Part shown: in pieces, positions 25,938 through 35,404 of the stretch | How the letters are laid out: every line of letters begins with the position of its first letter | How positions within the stretch are numbered: the stretch's first letter is position 1 | Assembly: GCF_029433095.1 (NCBI RefSeq) | Contig: NZ_JARNTX010000013.1 | Coordinates: 34,422-98,421 of the forward strand | From: Hymenobacter sp. YC55 | Lineage (GTDB): Bacteria; Bacteroidota; Bacteroidia; Cytophagales; Hymenobacteraceae | Length of the DNA stretch: 64,000 nucleotides | Direction: 5' to 3' | The notes under the pieces: generated by a model | What the model saw: only the letters and a program-made list of their open reading frames with translations | The model's database searches: none | What the model was told of the DNA's origin: nothing | Translations under genes and position numbers: made by a program

Positions 25938-26645
25938 ATGGACAGAGCCGTTTCCACCACCCTTACCAAGCAGCGCCAACGGCGGTGCTGGCTGCTGGCC
26001 GCCACCGCCGTTGGCGCTTGACTTTGGGCGGGGGGTGGGCGTTTCGGGCGGTGCTGCGGCCGCGAAGGCGACGCGCCAATTTGCGGCTGACCCGTGTTGG
26101 AACCGGTAATAAGAAGGTGGCCCTGGCCGCTGCCGGCACCGTGAGTGCGGACCAGCAAGAAGTTATCGTCTCTGCGATTCAGAGTACCATCCGACGGGCG
26201 TCTATAGGCCTGAACGCGACCGTGCAGCCGGGCCAGACACTGGTCGACCTCGACAAAGAGCAGGCCGCGCCGGAACTAGCCCGCTTTCCGGACGAGCAGT
26301 TGCGCAACCAGAACAAGAAAGTGCAGCTTAGAATGAGCCTAAAGCGCAGCCTCAATGATGTACAGAGTCCGGCGCAGGCCCAACAGGTACAAGTGAATAG
26401 TCGCGAGTCGGCGAGATGCAACGAGTGCCCCCTGCTACAAGTTGACGGCACCCCCAAGGCCATGCGCCAGGCGGGGCGGAGGCTCCCCGTGGCCTGCCTC
26501 GACACCAAGCGCCAGCAACTGCGCGCAGCATCGCGCCAACGCGGTCGACTGCCGTGAGCTGGGCTACACCGTCGCTATGCAGCACAGCAGTCACGAGCTG
26601 GCCACTCGGCTGCAGCATGCCGTGTTTGTTTTGGCCAAACGACTT
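25938..26645 (+). pseudogene. HlyD/MacA-type membrane-fusion protein, decayed
   Basis: Frames must be joined to read it: MDRAVSTTLTKQRQRRCWLL from 25938, then after a shift FRAVLRPRRRRANLRLTRVG, AAGTVSADQQEVIVSAIQS and VQPGQTLVDLDKEQAAPELA, which is the adaptor lipoyl-like first half. Coiled-coil-like helices then follow to about 26645. The second half of the lipoyl and barrel domains is missing. It is the adaptor partner expected for the two FtsX-type permeases downstream, so this exporter has probably lost its adaptor. Confidence 0.7.
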
Positions 26646-26691
26646 CAAGGCTAAGCCGCTATCCCACCACCGCACGAATTCACCGTTTCCC

Positions 26692-27939
26692 ATGCTTCTC
26701 TCTTATCTGAAAATCGCCTGGAAAATCTTGCTGCGGCGCAAGTTCTTCACCCTCATTAGCCTATTTGGTAGTAGCATTACGCTCATGGTGCTGCTGGTAA
26801 TTGTGGCCATGAGCGACCACATTCAGGGTGCCCACGCGCCCGAGTCGCGCATCAAGCGCATGGCGTTTATCACGTTTTTGAGCCAAGATTTGAAGGATGG
26901 AGGGCAAATGAATACCCCGCCCAGCCCTTACTTTCTGGAGAAGTATGTGCGCCCGATGAAGACGCCCGAGAAAATAGCGTTTTACTCGCTATTCGATACC
27001 ACGCCCAGCTACATCGGGAACAAGAAGCTGGAGCTGGATCTGAAATTCACCGACCACGTCTTCTGGGACGTATTCGACTTCCACTTTCTCGACGGCAAGC
27101 CCTACAACGCTACCGACCTGCGCGATGCGAATCGCGTCGTGGTTATTTCGGAAACCACGGCGCGCGAATACTTCGGCACGGCCCAGGGGGTGGTGGGCCG
27201 CCACATTGAAGTAGACCAGCGCAGGTTCCGGGTGATGGGCGTGGTGAGCGACGTGCCCATTCTGCGCCTCAATTCCTACGCCGAAGTGTGGGCTCCCATG
27301 ACCACGACCAAGGCCGACATTGGCGACCCTGCGCTGGAGGGCGAATACTTCGCGGCCCTGCTGGCCCCGGAAGGCACCGACTTGGCAACGCTCGACGCGG
27401 AGTATCAGCAGGTGCTCAAGCGCGTGGTCAATCCTAATCCCGACGTAAAGACGCTGACCACCCACGCCGACGGTCTGCTGGCCACGTTTACCCGCCAACT
27501 CTTGGGGCAGGGCGAGTCGGAATCATCCAAAATCACCGTTTTCTACTTTATCGTCTGTGGTCTGGCGGTGCTATTCATGGCGTTGCCGGCGCTGAACCTA
27601 GTGAACATCAACCTGAGTCGTATCCTGGACCGCAGTTCGGAAATAGGCGTGCGCAAAGCATTTGGCGCGACCAGCAATACGCTGGTGGGGCAATTTTTGA
27701 TTGAGAATATCTTCCTCACGCTTCTCGGCGGACTGCTCGGGCTGCTGTTGGCGTACGTCGTCTTGCAGTTTATCAACGACTCCCACTTTATTCCTTACGC
27801 CCACTTCACCCTGAATCTGCGGGTGTTTGCCTGGGCCCTGCTGGCGGCGGTGTTTTTTGGGGTGCTGTCGGGGGTGTATCCGGCCTTTAAAATGTCCCGG
27901 GTGCAGCCCGTTCAAGTCCTGAAAGGCGGGACCAACTAA
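26692..27939 (+). CDS. ABC transporter permease, FtsX/MacB family (1)
   Basis: About 415 residues from ATG 26692 (MLLSYLKIAWKILLRRKFFT); the frame upstream belongs to the decayed adaptor region. An N-terminal membrane segment (about 15-40), a periplasmic MacB_PCD domain (about 45-280, including VVVISETTAREYFG and FRVMGVVSDVP) and three C-terminal membrane segments with the FtsX signature EIGVRKAFGATSNTLVGQF. It is paired with a second permease 26 nt downstream. No ATP-binding gene is adjacent. The usual role is tripartite export or mechanotransmission; the substrate is unknown. Confidence 0.88.
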   Translation: MLLSYLKIAWKILLRRKFFTLISLFGSSITLMVLLVIVAMSDHIQGAHAPESRIKRMAFITFLSQDLKDGGQMNTPPSPYFLEKYVRPMKTPEKIAFYSLFDTTPSYIGNKKLELDLKFTDHVFWDVFDFHFLDGKPYNATDLRDANRVVVISETTAREYFGTAQGVVGRHIEVDQRRFRVMGVVSDVPILRLNSYAEVWAPMTTTKADIGDPALEGEYFAALLAPEGTDLATLDAEYQQVLKRVVNPNPDVKTLTTHADGLLATFTRQLLGQGESESSKITVFYFIVCGLAVLFMALPALNLVNINLSRILDRSSEIGVRKAFGATSNTLVGQFLIENIFLTLLGGLLGLLLAYVVLQFINDSHFIPYAHFTLNLRVFAWALLAAVFFGVLSGVYPAFKMSRVQPVQVLKGGTN

Positions 27940-27965
27940 TCGTCTTTTCCTAGCCTCTGCCTCCC

Positions 27966-29162
27966 ATGCTACATCATCTGTTTACCCTGATTTGGAACCG
28001 TAAGCGGTCCAACCTGCTGCTGATTGTAGAAATCATGCTTTCCTTTTTCGTGCTCTTTGCGGTGAACAGTCTGCTCCTCTACAACCTGTACTACTACCGC
28101 CAGCCCCTCGGCTTCAATTACCAGAACGTGTGGAAAATCCACCTTAGCCCCGGTGCTGATACGACCAACTTCCCCCTAAAGCTACAGCATACGATGCAGC
28201 GCTTGAAAGCCACCAAAGGCGTGGTTGCCCTAAGCAAAACGAGTAGTAACACCCCCTTCTCCTTTAGCGGGATGAGCGGCCGCCTGCGCTACCAAGGCAA
28301 GCCCAGCCTGTTCACCAAAAACTACGACGCCGATGATGCGTTTCAGGAGGTGCTTAAGCTACATATGATAGAAGGTCGCTGGTTTGACAAGCGCGATATG
28401 GCCAGCACCCGCCAGCCCATTATTATCAACCAAGCCTTCCAAAACGCCCTGTTTCCGGGAGAGAAGGCGGTGGGCAAAATTTTGACCGACGCGAAAGGCG
28501 AAAATGAATCCCAGGTGATCGGCGTGGTAGACTACTACCGTAGAACCAATGATTTTGCCGAAGATGAGCCCGCCAACTTTCGGCGCAGGGCGCTGGACTA
28601 CGACGTTTCCCCTGTAAAAAATTCTTATGAGCGACCCACCTTTCTGGTGCGCGTGCAGCCGGGCAGCGGGGCCCGGCTGGAGCAGCAATTGATTAAGGAA
28701 ATAGCTAGCGTGGCCAAGGGCTGGACGGTGACGGTAAACTCGTTGGCCCAGGACCGCGTGTCGCAGCTGAAAGTCGTGCTCACGCCATTCATCGTATTGG
28801 GCTTGGTGTGCGGATTTCTGATTCTGAATGTGGGGCTGGGTCTGTTGGGGGTCTTATGGCTGAACATCAGTAGGCGCCGGTCCGAAATCGGAATACGCCG
28901 GGCGATGGGAGCCACGGCCAGCGCTATTAGCAGCCAAATTGTGGGCGAGATTGTGGTCGTTACTACGCTTGGCCTGCTGGTGGGGCTGCTGGTGGCGGTG
29001 CAGTTTCCGTTGCTGGGCGCGCTGGGCGTGCCGGCCAGCGTGTATCTGACGGCCATCGGGTTTGCGACCGCCCTTATTTACGGGCTTGCGGTGCTCTGCG
29101 CGCTCTACCCGAGCCGACTGGCGGCCGGCATTCACCCAGCGGTGGTCCTACGGGAAGAGTAA
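27966..29162 (+). CDS. ABC transporter permease, FtsX/MacB family (2)
   Basis: 398 residues with the same topology as its neighbour: a first membrane helix near 16-38, an extracytoplasmic domain (QPIIINQAFQNALFPGEKAV, ESQVIGVVDYYR), and C-terminal helices with SEIGIRRAMGATASAIS. It forms a heterodimeric permease pair with the preceding gene. Such Bacteroidota pairs normally come with an ATPase and an adaptor in the same operon; here the adaptor is decayed and no ATPase is visible in the window, so function would depend on an ATPase encoded elsewhere. Confidence 0.88.
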   Translation: MLHHLFTLIWNRKRSNLLLIVEIMLSFFVLFAVNSLLLYNLYYYRQPLGFNYQNVWKIHLSPGADTTNFPLKLQHTMQRLKATKGVVALSKTSSNTPFSFSGMSGRLRYQGKPSLFTKNYDADDAFQEVLKLHMIEGRWFDKRDMASTRQPIIINQAFQNALFPGEKAVGKILTDAKGENESQVIGVVDYYRRTNDFAEDEPANFRRRALDYDVSPVKNSYERPTFLVRVQPGSGARLEQQLIKEIASVAKGWTVTVNSLAQDRVSQLKVVLTPFIVLGLVCGFLILNVGLGLLGVLWLNISRRRSEIGIRRAMGATASAISSQIVGEIVVVTTLGLLVGLLVAVQFPLLGALGVPASVYLTAIGFATALIYGLAVLCALYPSRLAAGIHPAVVLREE

Positions 29163-29582
29163 GGCACCACTGGCCGGCCCGGCGGCTTTTTCGCGTGCTT
29201 CCCTCTTTTTACCACCGCCTTTGTGCGCTGAAGGGCCAGTTGACGGGTCGGTGCAGATCCTGCCCTGGGCATCTCGCTCTCCGACCAAGTCTGGTTGCAC
29301 CGCACGCCTCCGGCCACCCTCCAGTAGCGTTTCCCCGTCAAAGATGGCGTGGCGGGCGGGCCCAGCGAGTCATAGGCCCGCGTATCCCGGGGATGGTCGG
29401 CCGGGTTCGGCAATCCGTACGCTACACCTCCACCAAGTGCCCTTGCGGCGAGGAGGTGTAGCAAACTCTGGTGCGCTGCTCCGAACGCCGGTGCCGCGCC
29501 CAGTCGCTGAGGCCACTCAGGTCCGTCCCCCGCTGCCGCGCCCCATTGCAGGTCTCGCTTGACCGGATGCTTGAAGCATACC
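29163..29582. other. Intergenic region, nothing recognised
   Basis: 420 bp of GC-rich sequence with long open frames on both strands but no recognisable protein; it may be old coding sequence. Confidence 0.4.
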
Positions 29583-29692
29583 TTACCCTCTCTTCCCGGA
29601 TGAGCTGCCGCTAGCGCTTGGCCCGGCATCTGCCCGGCACTGGCCACCAAGTCTATTGGGGCAGGTGTCCGCCTCGGTACTACGAGCGCGTA

Positions 29693-30218
29693 TTATAAGT
29701 GATGCTGCGGGCGGTACCATTGGATCGCCTGCGCTTGGATCGAGACGATAAAGGGCTCTTTTCCAGTTCTGGTAGGCTTGCCGCGTCAGCGGTAGCGTGG
29801 CCAGCGCGGTCGGTTTCACGGCGGAATACCGGGCAGCGGTAGCGGGATGCGCCAGTAGGAAGTCCCGGAACGCTAGATGGCGCTCGAGAGTTGACCCCGT
29901 GCGGAAGACATGGCCGTGATGGCTGCGTACTCCCCGTTGGTTTTTCTTTTGAAAGTAGCGCCGTCCCACGATCCCACCCTCTCCTTTAGCCAAGTAACCC
30001 AGCGACTGCAGGCGGTGCACCCCCGCGTCTACGGCCGCCAGCGAAACAACCACGCACAGAATGTCGATGATGGGTTTGGCCAGAATCCCGGGAATGGCCG
30101 TGCTTCCCACGTGATGGATGGCCAAGACGGTGTCGCCTAGCGCGTGGTGCAGGGCCAAGGCCTCCTGGGCATAGGCCTGGCTCCAGCGAGGATCATAAGG
30201 AACTAGCTCAACGCCCAT
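29693..30218 (-). pseudogene. GrpB family nucleotidyltransferase-like protein, frameshifted near the C-terminus
   Basis: It starts MGVELVPYDPRWSQAYAQEA (ATG 30218; 30230 also possible) and follows the GrpB/UPF0157 family: VLAIHHVGSTAIPGILAKP, KPIIDILCVV, SHHGHVFRTGS and LAFRDFLLAHP. After RQAYQNW (near 29770) the open frame leaves the family and runs on to 29583. A different frame restores the expected end, KEPFIVSIQAQAIQWYRPQH, with a stop at 29695-29693. One base is therefore gained or lost, or mis-sequenced. The family belongs to the nucleotidyltransferase fold; GrpB function is poorly known. Confidence 0.75.
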
Positions 30219-30406
30219 GCTACTTGTCACAAAGGGTTAGCGACGGCTATCTGGTACACTAGGAGCAGGTTGCCTCAATGCCTTGCCCATCCAGCTAATC
30301 AAGCATTTTGGGGACAATACAGCTATGGTGCCGGCCAAGCAAAGGCTCCAATAAAAGGACGTTTTGCCTAAACCTCATTTGCTGGCCAGCCCTCCCGATA
30401 ATTATT

Positions 30407-31138
30407 CTATTTCTTTCCTCCTATCACTTTGGTTTGCAGCGCGGCAAAGAAGGCCGTTCGATACGTATCCCCTAGCGGTACTGACGCTTTGCGATCCTTC
30501 ATTAAAATGTGGTTGCCTTCTACCGCCCGGATTTTAGGCAGCGCGATGATATAGGATTTATGGACCCGTAGGAAGTGGGACATGGGCAGGCGTTCCTGCA
30601 ATTCTTTCAGGGAAAGCAACGTGATAATCCGCTCGTCTTTCGTGTAGATCGATACGTAGTTCTTCAATCCTTCCACGTACTCAATATCCGCGAGGTTGAC
30701 TCGGATCAGCTTCCCCTTGTTTTCCGTCTGGACAAAGAGGTAGTCTTCGCCTTCGGGGGAGGAAGGTGCGCGGGCGGCTTGACTACTACCAATCGGTAGC
30801 GCCTTCTGGGTGGCTTTCAGAAAGCGCTCGAAGGCAATCGGCTTGAGCAGATAATCGAGTACGGCCAACTCGAAGCCTTCCAAGGCAAACTCCCGGGAGG
30901 CCGTAGTCAGAATTACTTTCGTGTGCGCGGGCAACAGGCGCAGCAGGTCTAGCCCCGACAGGTGCGGCATGTGGATATCCATGAACAGCAACTCAACGGG
31001 CTGTTGCTGCAGCAGGCCTAGGGCTTCGACAGGGTTGGTGCTGCTGCCGGCCAAAGTCAGGAACGGCGTGCGAACGATATAGGCGCCAAGCAAGCTGACG
31101 GCACTCGGTTCGTCATCCACGATGAAACAGGAAATCAT
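30407..31138 (-). CDS. LytTR-family response regulator
   Basis: 243 residues. The receiver domain (1-118) has acidic pocket Asp8-Asp9, phospho-acceptor Asp54 (LFMDIHMPHLSG), Thr/Ser switch near 79 and Lys99 (DYLLKP). The LytTR DNA-binding domain follows (about 130-235), with IEYVEGLKNYVSIYT and FLRVHKSYIIAL. It begins 4 nt after the histidine kinase gene, forming one operon. This AlgR/LytR-type pair is common in Bacteroidota; its signal and targets are unknown. Confidence 0.94.
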   Translation of the reverse strand: MISCFIVDDEPSAVSLLGAYIVRTPFLTLAGSSTNPVEALGLLQQQPVELLFMDIHMPHLSGLDLLRLLPAHTKVILTTASREFALEGFELAVLDYLLKPIAFERFLKATQKALPIGSSQAARAPSSPEGEDYLFVQTENKGKLIRVNLADIEYVEGLKNYVSIYTKDERIITLLSLKELQERLPMSHFLRVHKSYIIALPKIRAVEGNHILMKDRKASVPLGDTYRTAFFAALQTKVIGGKK

Positions 31139-31142
31139 AGAC

Positions 31143-32180
31143 TTATAACTCCAGGGTTAAACGGCAAGTATAATAGTCCGCTTCGTCGGTTACCGTCAAG
31201 GTATGCTGCGCAGGATACAGCAGGGCTAGGCGCTGCTGCGTGTTGCGGAGGCCGATGCCGCTCCGGGTTTCTTTTAGCCCGTGGCGCTTCTTGTTGCGGG
31301 CGTAGAAGGTGAGGTGGTTTTCGGTCACCAGCAACTCTAAGCGCAGCGGGTCCGCCGGGTCCGTTAAGTCGCCGTGTATAAAGCAATTCTCGACAAAGGT
31401 GATCAGCACCAGGGGCAGAATCAACAGAAACTGCCCACTGCCCACTACCTCGAACTGCACGTGGAGTTGGTCGTGATAGCGCAGCTGCTGCAACGCAATA
31501 TAGTTGTGCAGGTGCTCGACTTCGTGCTGCAGCAAAACCTTGCCTTGGTGGTCGTCGTGCAGCGCGTAGCGCATGGTATCGGCCAACAGCATAATCCCTC
31601 TGGCCGCCGACTCGGAATGCGGGTAGACCTGCGCATAAATGAAATTCAGGCAGTTAAACAGAAAGTGCGGGTTGATCTGGCTTTTCAGAAAGGACAGGTT
31701 GGCTTCCAGGAGACTTTTCTCGGTTGCTTGCAGCTGCTGATCGTGGCGGCGCTTCTGCTTTTCCAGCGTCAGCGCCTGTCGGGCAAACCAATAGCCGGTA
31801 CTGACCCCTAGAAAGAAGGTCCCCCGATACCCGGCCAGCAGCCAAAACCGCTCATACGGCAACGGCGAAGGCTGGGCCAAGTTGAGCGCGGGCAACACGT
31901 GCAGCTGCAGCTCGGTGCGTACGAGCGCGTAGACGGCGAGCAGCCCCAGGCTGACCAGAACGCAGCTTAAGTAGCGACCCGGACGGTACAACCGGGGCAG
32001 CACCAGCAGGCTGTGCCCGTAAAACAAGACCGCATTGAGTAGATACGCCCCCACCACGGGCACCAGTTCGAACGCATTGAGGTCCGTAATGACCATCACC
32101 GACTGCTCGTAGACGGCGAAGCCAAGCCACGTGAGGACGTGCTGGAGCAGGCGCGGCGGGCGGATCGAGGCGTTTCGCAT
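31143..32180 (-). CDS. LytS-type sensor histidine kinase
   Basis: 345 residues: four hydrophobic membrane segments (about 13-135), a short coiled linker (138-162) and a His_kinase domain with SFLKSQINPHFLFNCLNFIY, phospho-acceptor His172. The ATP-binding part shows LVLITFVENCFIHG (N box) and GIGLRNTQQRLALLY (G box). It is the partner of the LytTR regulator immediately downstream. No extracytoplasmic sensor domain is visible, so sensing is probably through the membrane part. Confidence 0.93.
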   Translation of the reverse strand: MRNASIRPPRLLQHVLTWLGFAVYEQSVMVITDLNAFELVPVVGAYLLNAVLFYGHSLLVLPRLYRPGRYLSCVLVSLGLLAVYALVRTELQLHVLPALNLAQPSPLPYERFWLLAGYRGTFFLGVSTGYWFARQALTLEKQKRRHDQQLQATEKSLLEANLSFLKSQINPHFLFNCLNFIYAQVYPHSESAARGIMLLADTMRYALHDDHQGKVLLQHEVEHLHNYIALQQLRYHDQLHVQFEVVGSGQFLLILPLVLITFVENCFIHGDLTDPADPLRLELLVTENHLTFYARNKKRHGLKETRSGIGLRNTQQRLALLYPAQHTLTVTDEADYYTCRLTLEL

Positions 32181-32529
32181 CCCACGAAGGTACGGGAGTG
32201 GGAGAAGTAGTGATGCCCGGCGTAGCGGTCAGTTCGCCTTGGGGGCAGGTACGTCAAATACCGGGGTTCATCCCGCGCAACAGCCCGTTGGTGTAACACA
32301 TTGTAAAGGCGAATCCGAAGTCGTTACGTTTGCTTTGTCGGCAAGCAACTTGGCTTCGAGGCACAGGTGAATTCCGAGTGGCTGCCCACTGAAAACACGC
32401 GGGTACCACTTATTTACCGCCCCAAGCGACTGGTAGCGGCTTTTAGTCCAGCGGCCAGAGAAAAGATTCGCCCAGCTATTTAACCCTCTATTTACTGCCG
32501 CTTTCTTACGGCACCTTCTTCCGCCCCTT
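32181..32529. other. Intergenic region between divergent genes
   Basis: 349 bp between the divergent kinase gene and a lipoprotein gene; presumably promoters. No other feature was recognised. Confidence 0.4.
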
Positions 32530-33054
32530 ATGCTGCCTTTCGCTTTTCTGCGGGTGCTCCCGCTTTTCTTATTGACCCTGCTGGCCACTGGGTGCGACCA
32601 CCAAGCCCCCGAAGACGTTCCCCAGCCTACCCCGCCCCCAACGCTACCCCATGCGGTCAAACACCACCCGGTCACCGTCCGCTATCAGGTGCGCTCCCTG
32701 GGCGACTCGTCCCAGCTGCCGGCCCGCTCGCCGGAGTTGGAGGTGTATTATGAGCGGGTCGCTCCTCAACCAACCGGCGCCATTCACTTATTGGGGCCGA
32801 GTGCCCAGTTGCACGACCAAAACCTAACCACCCAGCCCCGAGAGGTCGCCCTGCCCCCCATCAGCACCTATGCCGGTGAGGTGCACCCACTCATCACGGT
32901 GACGATTGCGGCCGAGCAAGCATCCGCGGCCGGGTATGAGGTGAGCTGTGAGTTGATAGTCGATCAGCAGGTGGCCACTCGCACTACCTTTCGGGCCGAG
33001 GCTGGCCAGACCACCCCCTGGTTCGTTACCCGTCAAGTGGCAGTTGCTCATTAA
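32530..33054 (+). CDS. Hypothetical lipoprotein
   Basis: 174 residues. A signal peptide with lipobox LLATGC (Cys22) is followed by a Pro-rich linker (PQPTPPPTLP) and a domain of about 130 residues with beta-strand character (VTVRYQVRSLG, LITVTIAAE, YEVSCELIVD). I do not recognise the family. The beta-rich stretch resembles small Bacteroidota lipoproteins of the type that wrap hydrophobic or sugar ligands, but this is only a resemblance of composition. Confidence 0.75.
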   Translation: MLPFAFLRVLPLFLLTLLATGCDHQAPEDVPQPTPPPTLPHAVKHHPVTVRYQVRSLGDSSQLPARSPELEVYYERVAPQPTGAIHLLGPSAQLHDQNLTTQPREVALPPISTYAGEVHPLITVTIAAEQASAAGYEVSCELIVDQQVATRTTFRAEAGQTTPWFVTRQVAVAH

Positions 33055-33177
33055 CCCAGGCCGGTTCCGGCTGGGGCGGCGCTGCTTCCCCCGGGTTGTG
33101 CCCTGCTGGTGGCCGCCTCCAGCAGAAACTCGACCCCAATCGTGCCATCTGGCATCGTATCTTTTACCTTTCCTTGT

Positions 33178-33903
33178 ATGCTGCGCTCCTCCTGCCGCCT
33201 AACGACTACCTTGACCCTACTTGTTGCCGTTACCTCAACGGGGTGGGCGCAGACCCGGCCGCTAGTCGATACGCTTCAGCCGGCAATTCGCCCCCAGTTG
33301 AATACGTTGCCACTCGTTCGTCAGCCAGGGGGCCCTGCAAATACAAGCTTGGCTTCCCCTTTCGTGCGGGAAAGGCCCTCGCGACTGACGGGTGGCCTTT
33401 CGCTGGGCTGGGGAGCCCCCTACGCCGTTGGCGCGGAACTGGCGTATCGCTGGCGGCCGGCGGTGGATAGCAATGTGGGGGTGGGCGTGGGCGCGAGCGG
33501 GGCCAAGATCGGGGCAGGGGTGCGGGGCTACCTGCCGAGCCGCACCCGCAACCAAGTATTCGTGGGCACGAACGTGGTGTATTCGTATGCCGATACGGAG
33601 GTAGAGTTGGAGGTGAACGGGATCAAAGGGCGCTACCGAATGCACTCGAGCATGCTCTGGCACCTGCGCGCGGGCTTGCACCACCAGTTCCGCCGCCATG
33701 CCTTGCAAGTGGCGCTAGGGTACGGTACCGTACTAGTGCCCCGCCCGGTAATCGAGTTGGTGCCCGGCTACGGGCCAGGATCGGCTACGATGCGAAAAAT
33801 AGTAGAGATTGTGGGCCCAGGTGGGCCAGAGGTTTCCCTGACTTTTCTTGTCGGGCTGGGGCGCAGTAAAGTCGTGCTTTCTAGCCAGCCACCTCTGGAC
33901 TGA
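33178..33903 (+). CDS. Hypothetical outer-membrane beta-barrel protein
   Basis: About 241 residues from ATG 33178, chosen because MLRSSCRLTTTLTLLVAVTS ending GWAQ is a clean signal peptide; the frame is open to 33109. The mature part has alternating strands (LTGGLSLGWGAPYAVGAELA, YRWRPAVDSNVGVGVGASG, HALQVALGYGTVL) and ends with strand-like VSLTFLVGLGRSKVVLSS. It is likely a small outer-membrane barrel of unknown role. Confidence 0.7.
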   Translation: MLRSSCRLTTTLTLLVAVTSTGWAQTRPLVDTLQPAIRPQLNTLPLVRQPGGPANTSLASPFVRERPSRLTGGLSLGWGAPYAVGAELAYRWRPAVDSNVGVGVGASGAKIGAGVRGYLPSRTRNQVFVGTNVVYSYADTEVELEVNGIKGRYRMHSSMLWHLRAGLHHQFRRHALQVALGYGTVLVPRPVIELVPGYGPGSATMRKIVEIVGPGGPEVSLTFLVGLGRSKVVLSSQPPLD

Positions 33904-34716
33904 CTGTGAGGAGAGGCTGGCAGATGGCCGCGCTGGCTGAACTGGTCTTGTCCATCTGGTTAACGAGTCTAAACCGGGACGAAACGACCGCTTGCCTTAT
34001 CCTCGAATCAATTAATATTCATATCAAATAAATAGCACGCTCACTTCGGCCCTACTGCTGGGTAGTATATCCTACTTATTTCGACTGCCAAACATGTTGC
34101 CTGTCAATTCCCCTCGATAAGGGGCCCTTATCAGGCGTAGAAAGAATGCCGACCACTCCAGTGGTGCGGAAACAGCGCAGTCTTTTACCCTCTTACAGGC
34201 GGCGGAACTCGAAAGACAGGCGAGTCAACCCGTCCTGCTCCTGCGCTCCTCATCGCGCATGCCTCGTCCTCACCTAGTCGTGGCATAAATGCGCTGTTGG
34301 CTCCGGTGGTGCTTCGGTCAATTGGCTGGAAACCGCCTTTTTGTCTGACCTCTTGCGGCTCCGAAGCTTTTGGGCGCAGTAACCGGAGCAAAAAAGGAGT
34401 ATCCCCGGTCGCTATCCGGATAAAAAAGGGAGTATCCTCGAAAATTTCCGGCCTAAAAGCTCCTGTTTTCCCCTTGCTAAAGCGAACGAAATACTGGAAG
34501 CCAATTACTTATCGCATTTTCACCGAAGGTGTAGCCCCCTCAAAGCCGCCCTCCTACAACCTTTCGCTCCTTGACCTGCTCCTTGTGCTGTCTGCTTCTC
34601 GCAGCAGGCCCTTTCCCGGGCCCGCAGGAGAAATCTCGGCTTTCCGCCTCCCTCACGACCGACACCGACGTGCCTTTCGGTTCTTAGTCCCTAACTCTCC
34701 CCTCTGCTTCCCTTCC
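33904..34716. other. Intergenic region with a repeated palindrome
   Basis: 813 bp, no gene supported. It contains the near-palindrome GATAAGGGGCCCTTATC (34116-34132) and, at about 34388-34440, two similar AAAAAAGGGAGTATCC-type direct repeats. The long open frame running into the lipoprotein gene looks non-coding upstream of 34717. Confidence 0.45.
34117..34140 (-). repeat. 24-bp repeated near-palindrome, copy 1
   Basis: On the minus strand it reads CTACGCCTGATAAGGGCCCC followed by TTAT; copy 2 at 60795-60818 on the plus strand is identical at 22 of 24 positions. Confidence 0.45.
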
Positions 34717-35328
34717 ATGCCGCTCTTGCTCCGCCCTAGCTGCCTATTCGCCTTGCTCTTCTTTTGCGTCAGTTGTAAGTCGTTCGACCCGGGCCTATTA
34801 AACCCGACCGCGGTCACCCTTAGCCCGAAACTGCCGGCCCTGGAGAACCACGTGCGCGATGAACTGGACGAGGTCACGGTGGTGATCGGGCCCGGTGGAA
34901 GTGTGGTAGCCACTAGTTCCCGCGATGTGGCTACCTTGTTTGAACGCGAGACGAGGGAAGCCCTCACGGCGCCCTACGGCGATAAAAAAGGCTTCCTGGA
35001 ACTCAAGGTCACGCCCCTCACGACCCGTGGTTCGGCTTGGTTTCTGGTGTCCGGGCTGACGCTGTTCATTCCCAACGCCGTGGGCATGCCCCTCGCGGCG
35101 TGGAAAACCACGGTTTCCACCCAGCTCGATGTGCTCGATAGCCAGCGGCGACTCGTGGCCACCTATCGGGCCGAGGGCGAAGCCAAGGCCGTGTGGGGTC
35201 TGTTTAGCGCCACCAACTATGCCGAACCGGGCCGGGTCGTGTACCTGCAGGCGGTGCGGCAGTGCCTCGAGCAGATCAAAACGAAAATGCAACCGGATCT
35301 AGCGCGTTTGCAGAGCCAATTACAGTAG
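34717..35328 (+). CDS. Hypothetical lipoprotein
   Basis: About 203 residues from ATG 34717 (MPLLLRPSCLFALLFFCVSC). The lipobox CVSC is at residue 20. The mature domain of about 180 residues includes VTVVIGPGGSVVATSSRDVA, LFERETREALTAPYGDKKGF and LFIPNAVGMPLAAW. It resembles nothing I can name, though uncharacterised Bacteroidota lipoproteins with a GxG-rich strand followed by a long helix are common. The preceding 140 codons are open but lack coding character. Confidence 0.75.
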   Translation: MPLLLRPSCLFALLFFCVSCKSFDPGLLNPTAVTLSPKLPALENHVRDELDEVTVVIGPGGSVVATSSRDVATLFERETREALTAPYGDKKGFLELKVTPLTTRGSAWFLVSGLTLFIPNAVGMPLAAWKTTVSTQLDVLDSQRRLVATYRAEGEAKAVWGLFSATNYAEPGRVVYLQAVRQCLEQIKTKMQPDLARLQSQLQ

Positions 35329-35404
35329 CGTAGGGCCCGCTTACGCGCTTCCATCGGTGCTATCGCCTTGATCGAAGGTCGCTACACCCGGTAGGGCTTC
35401 CTTG

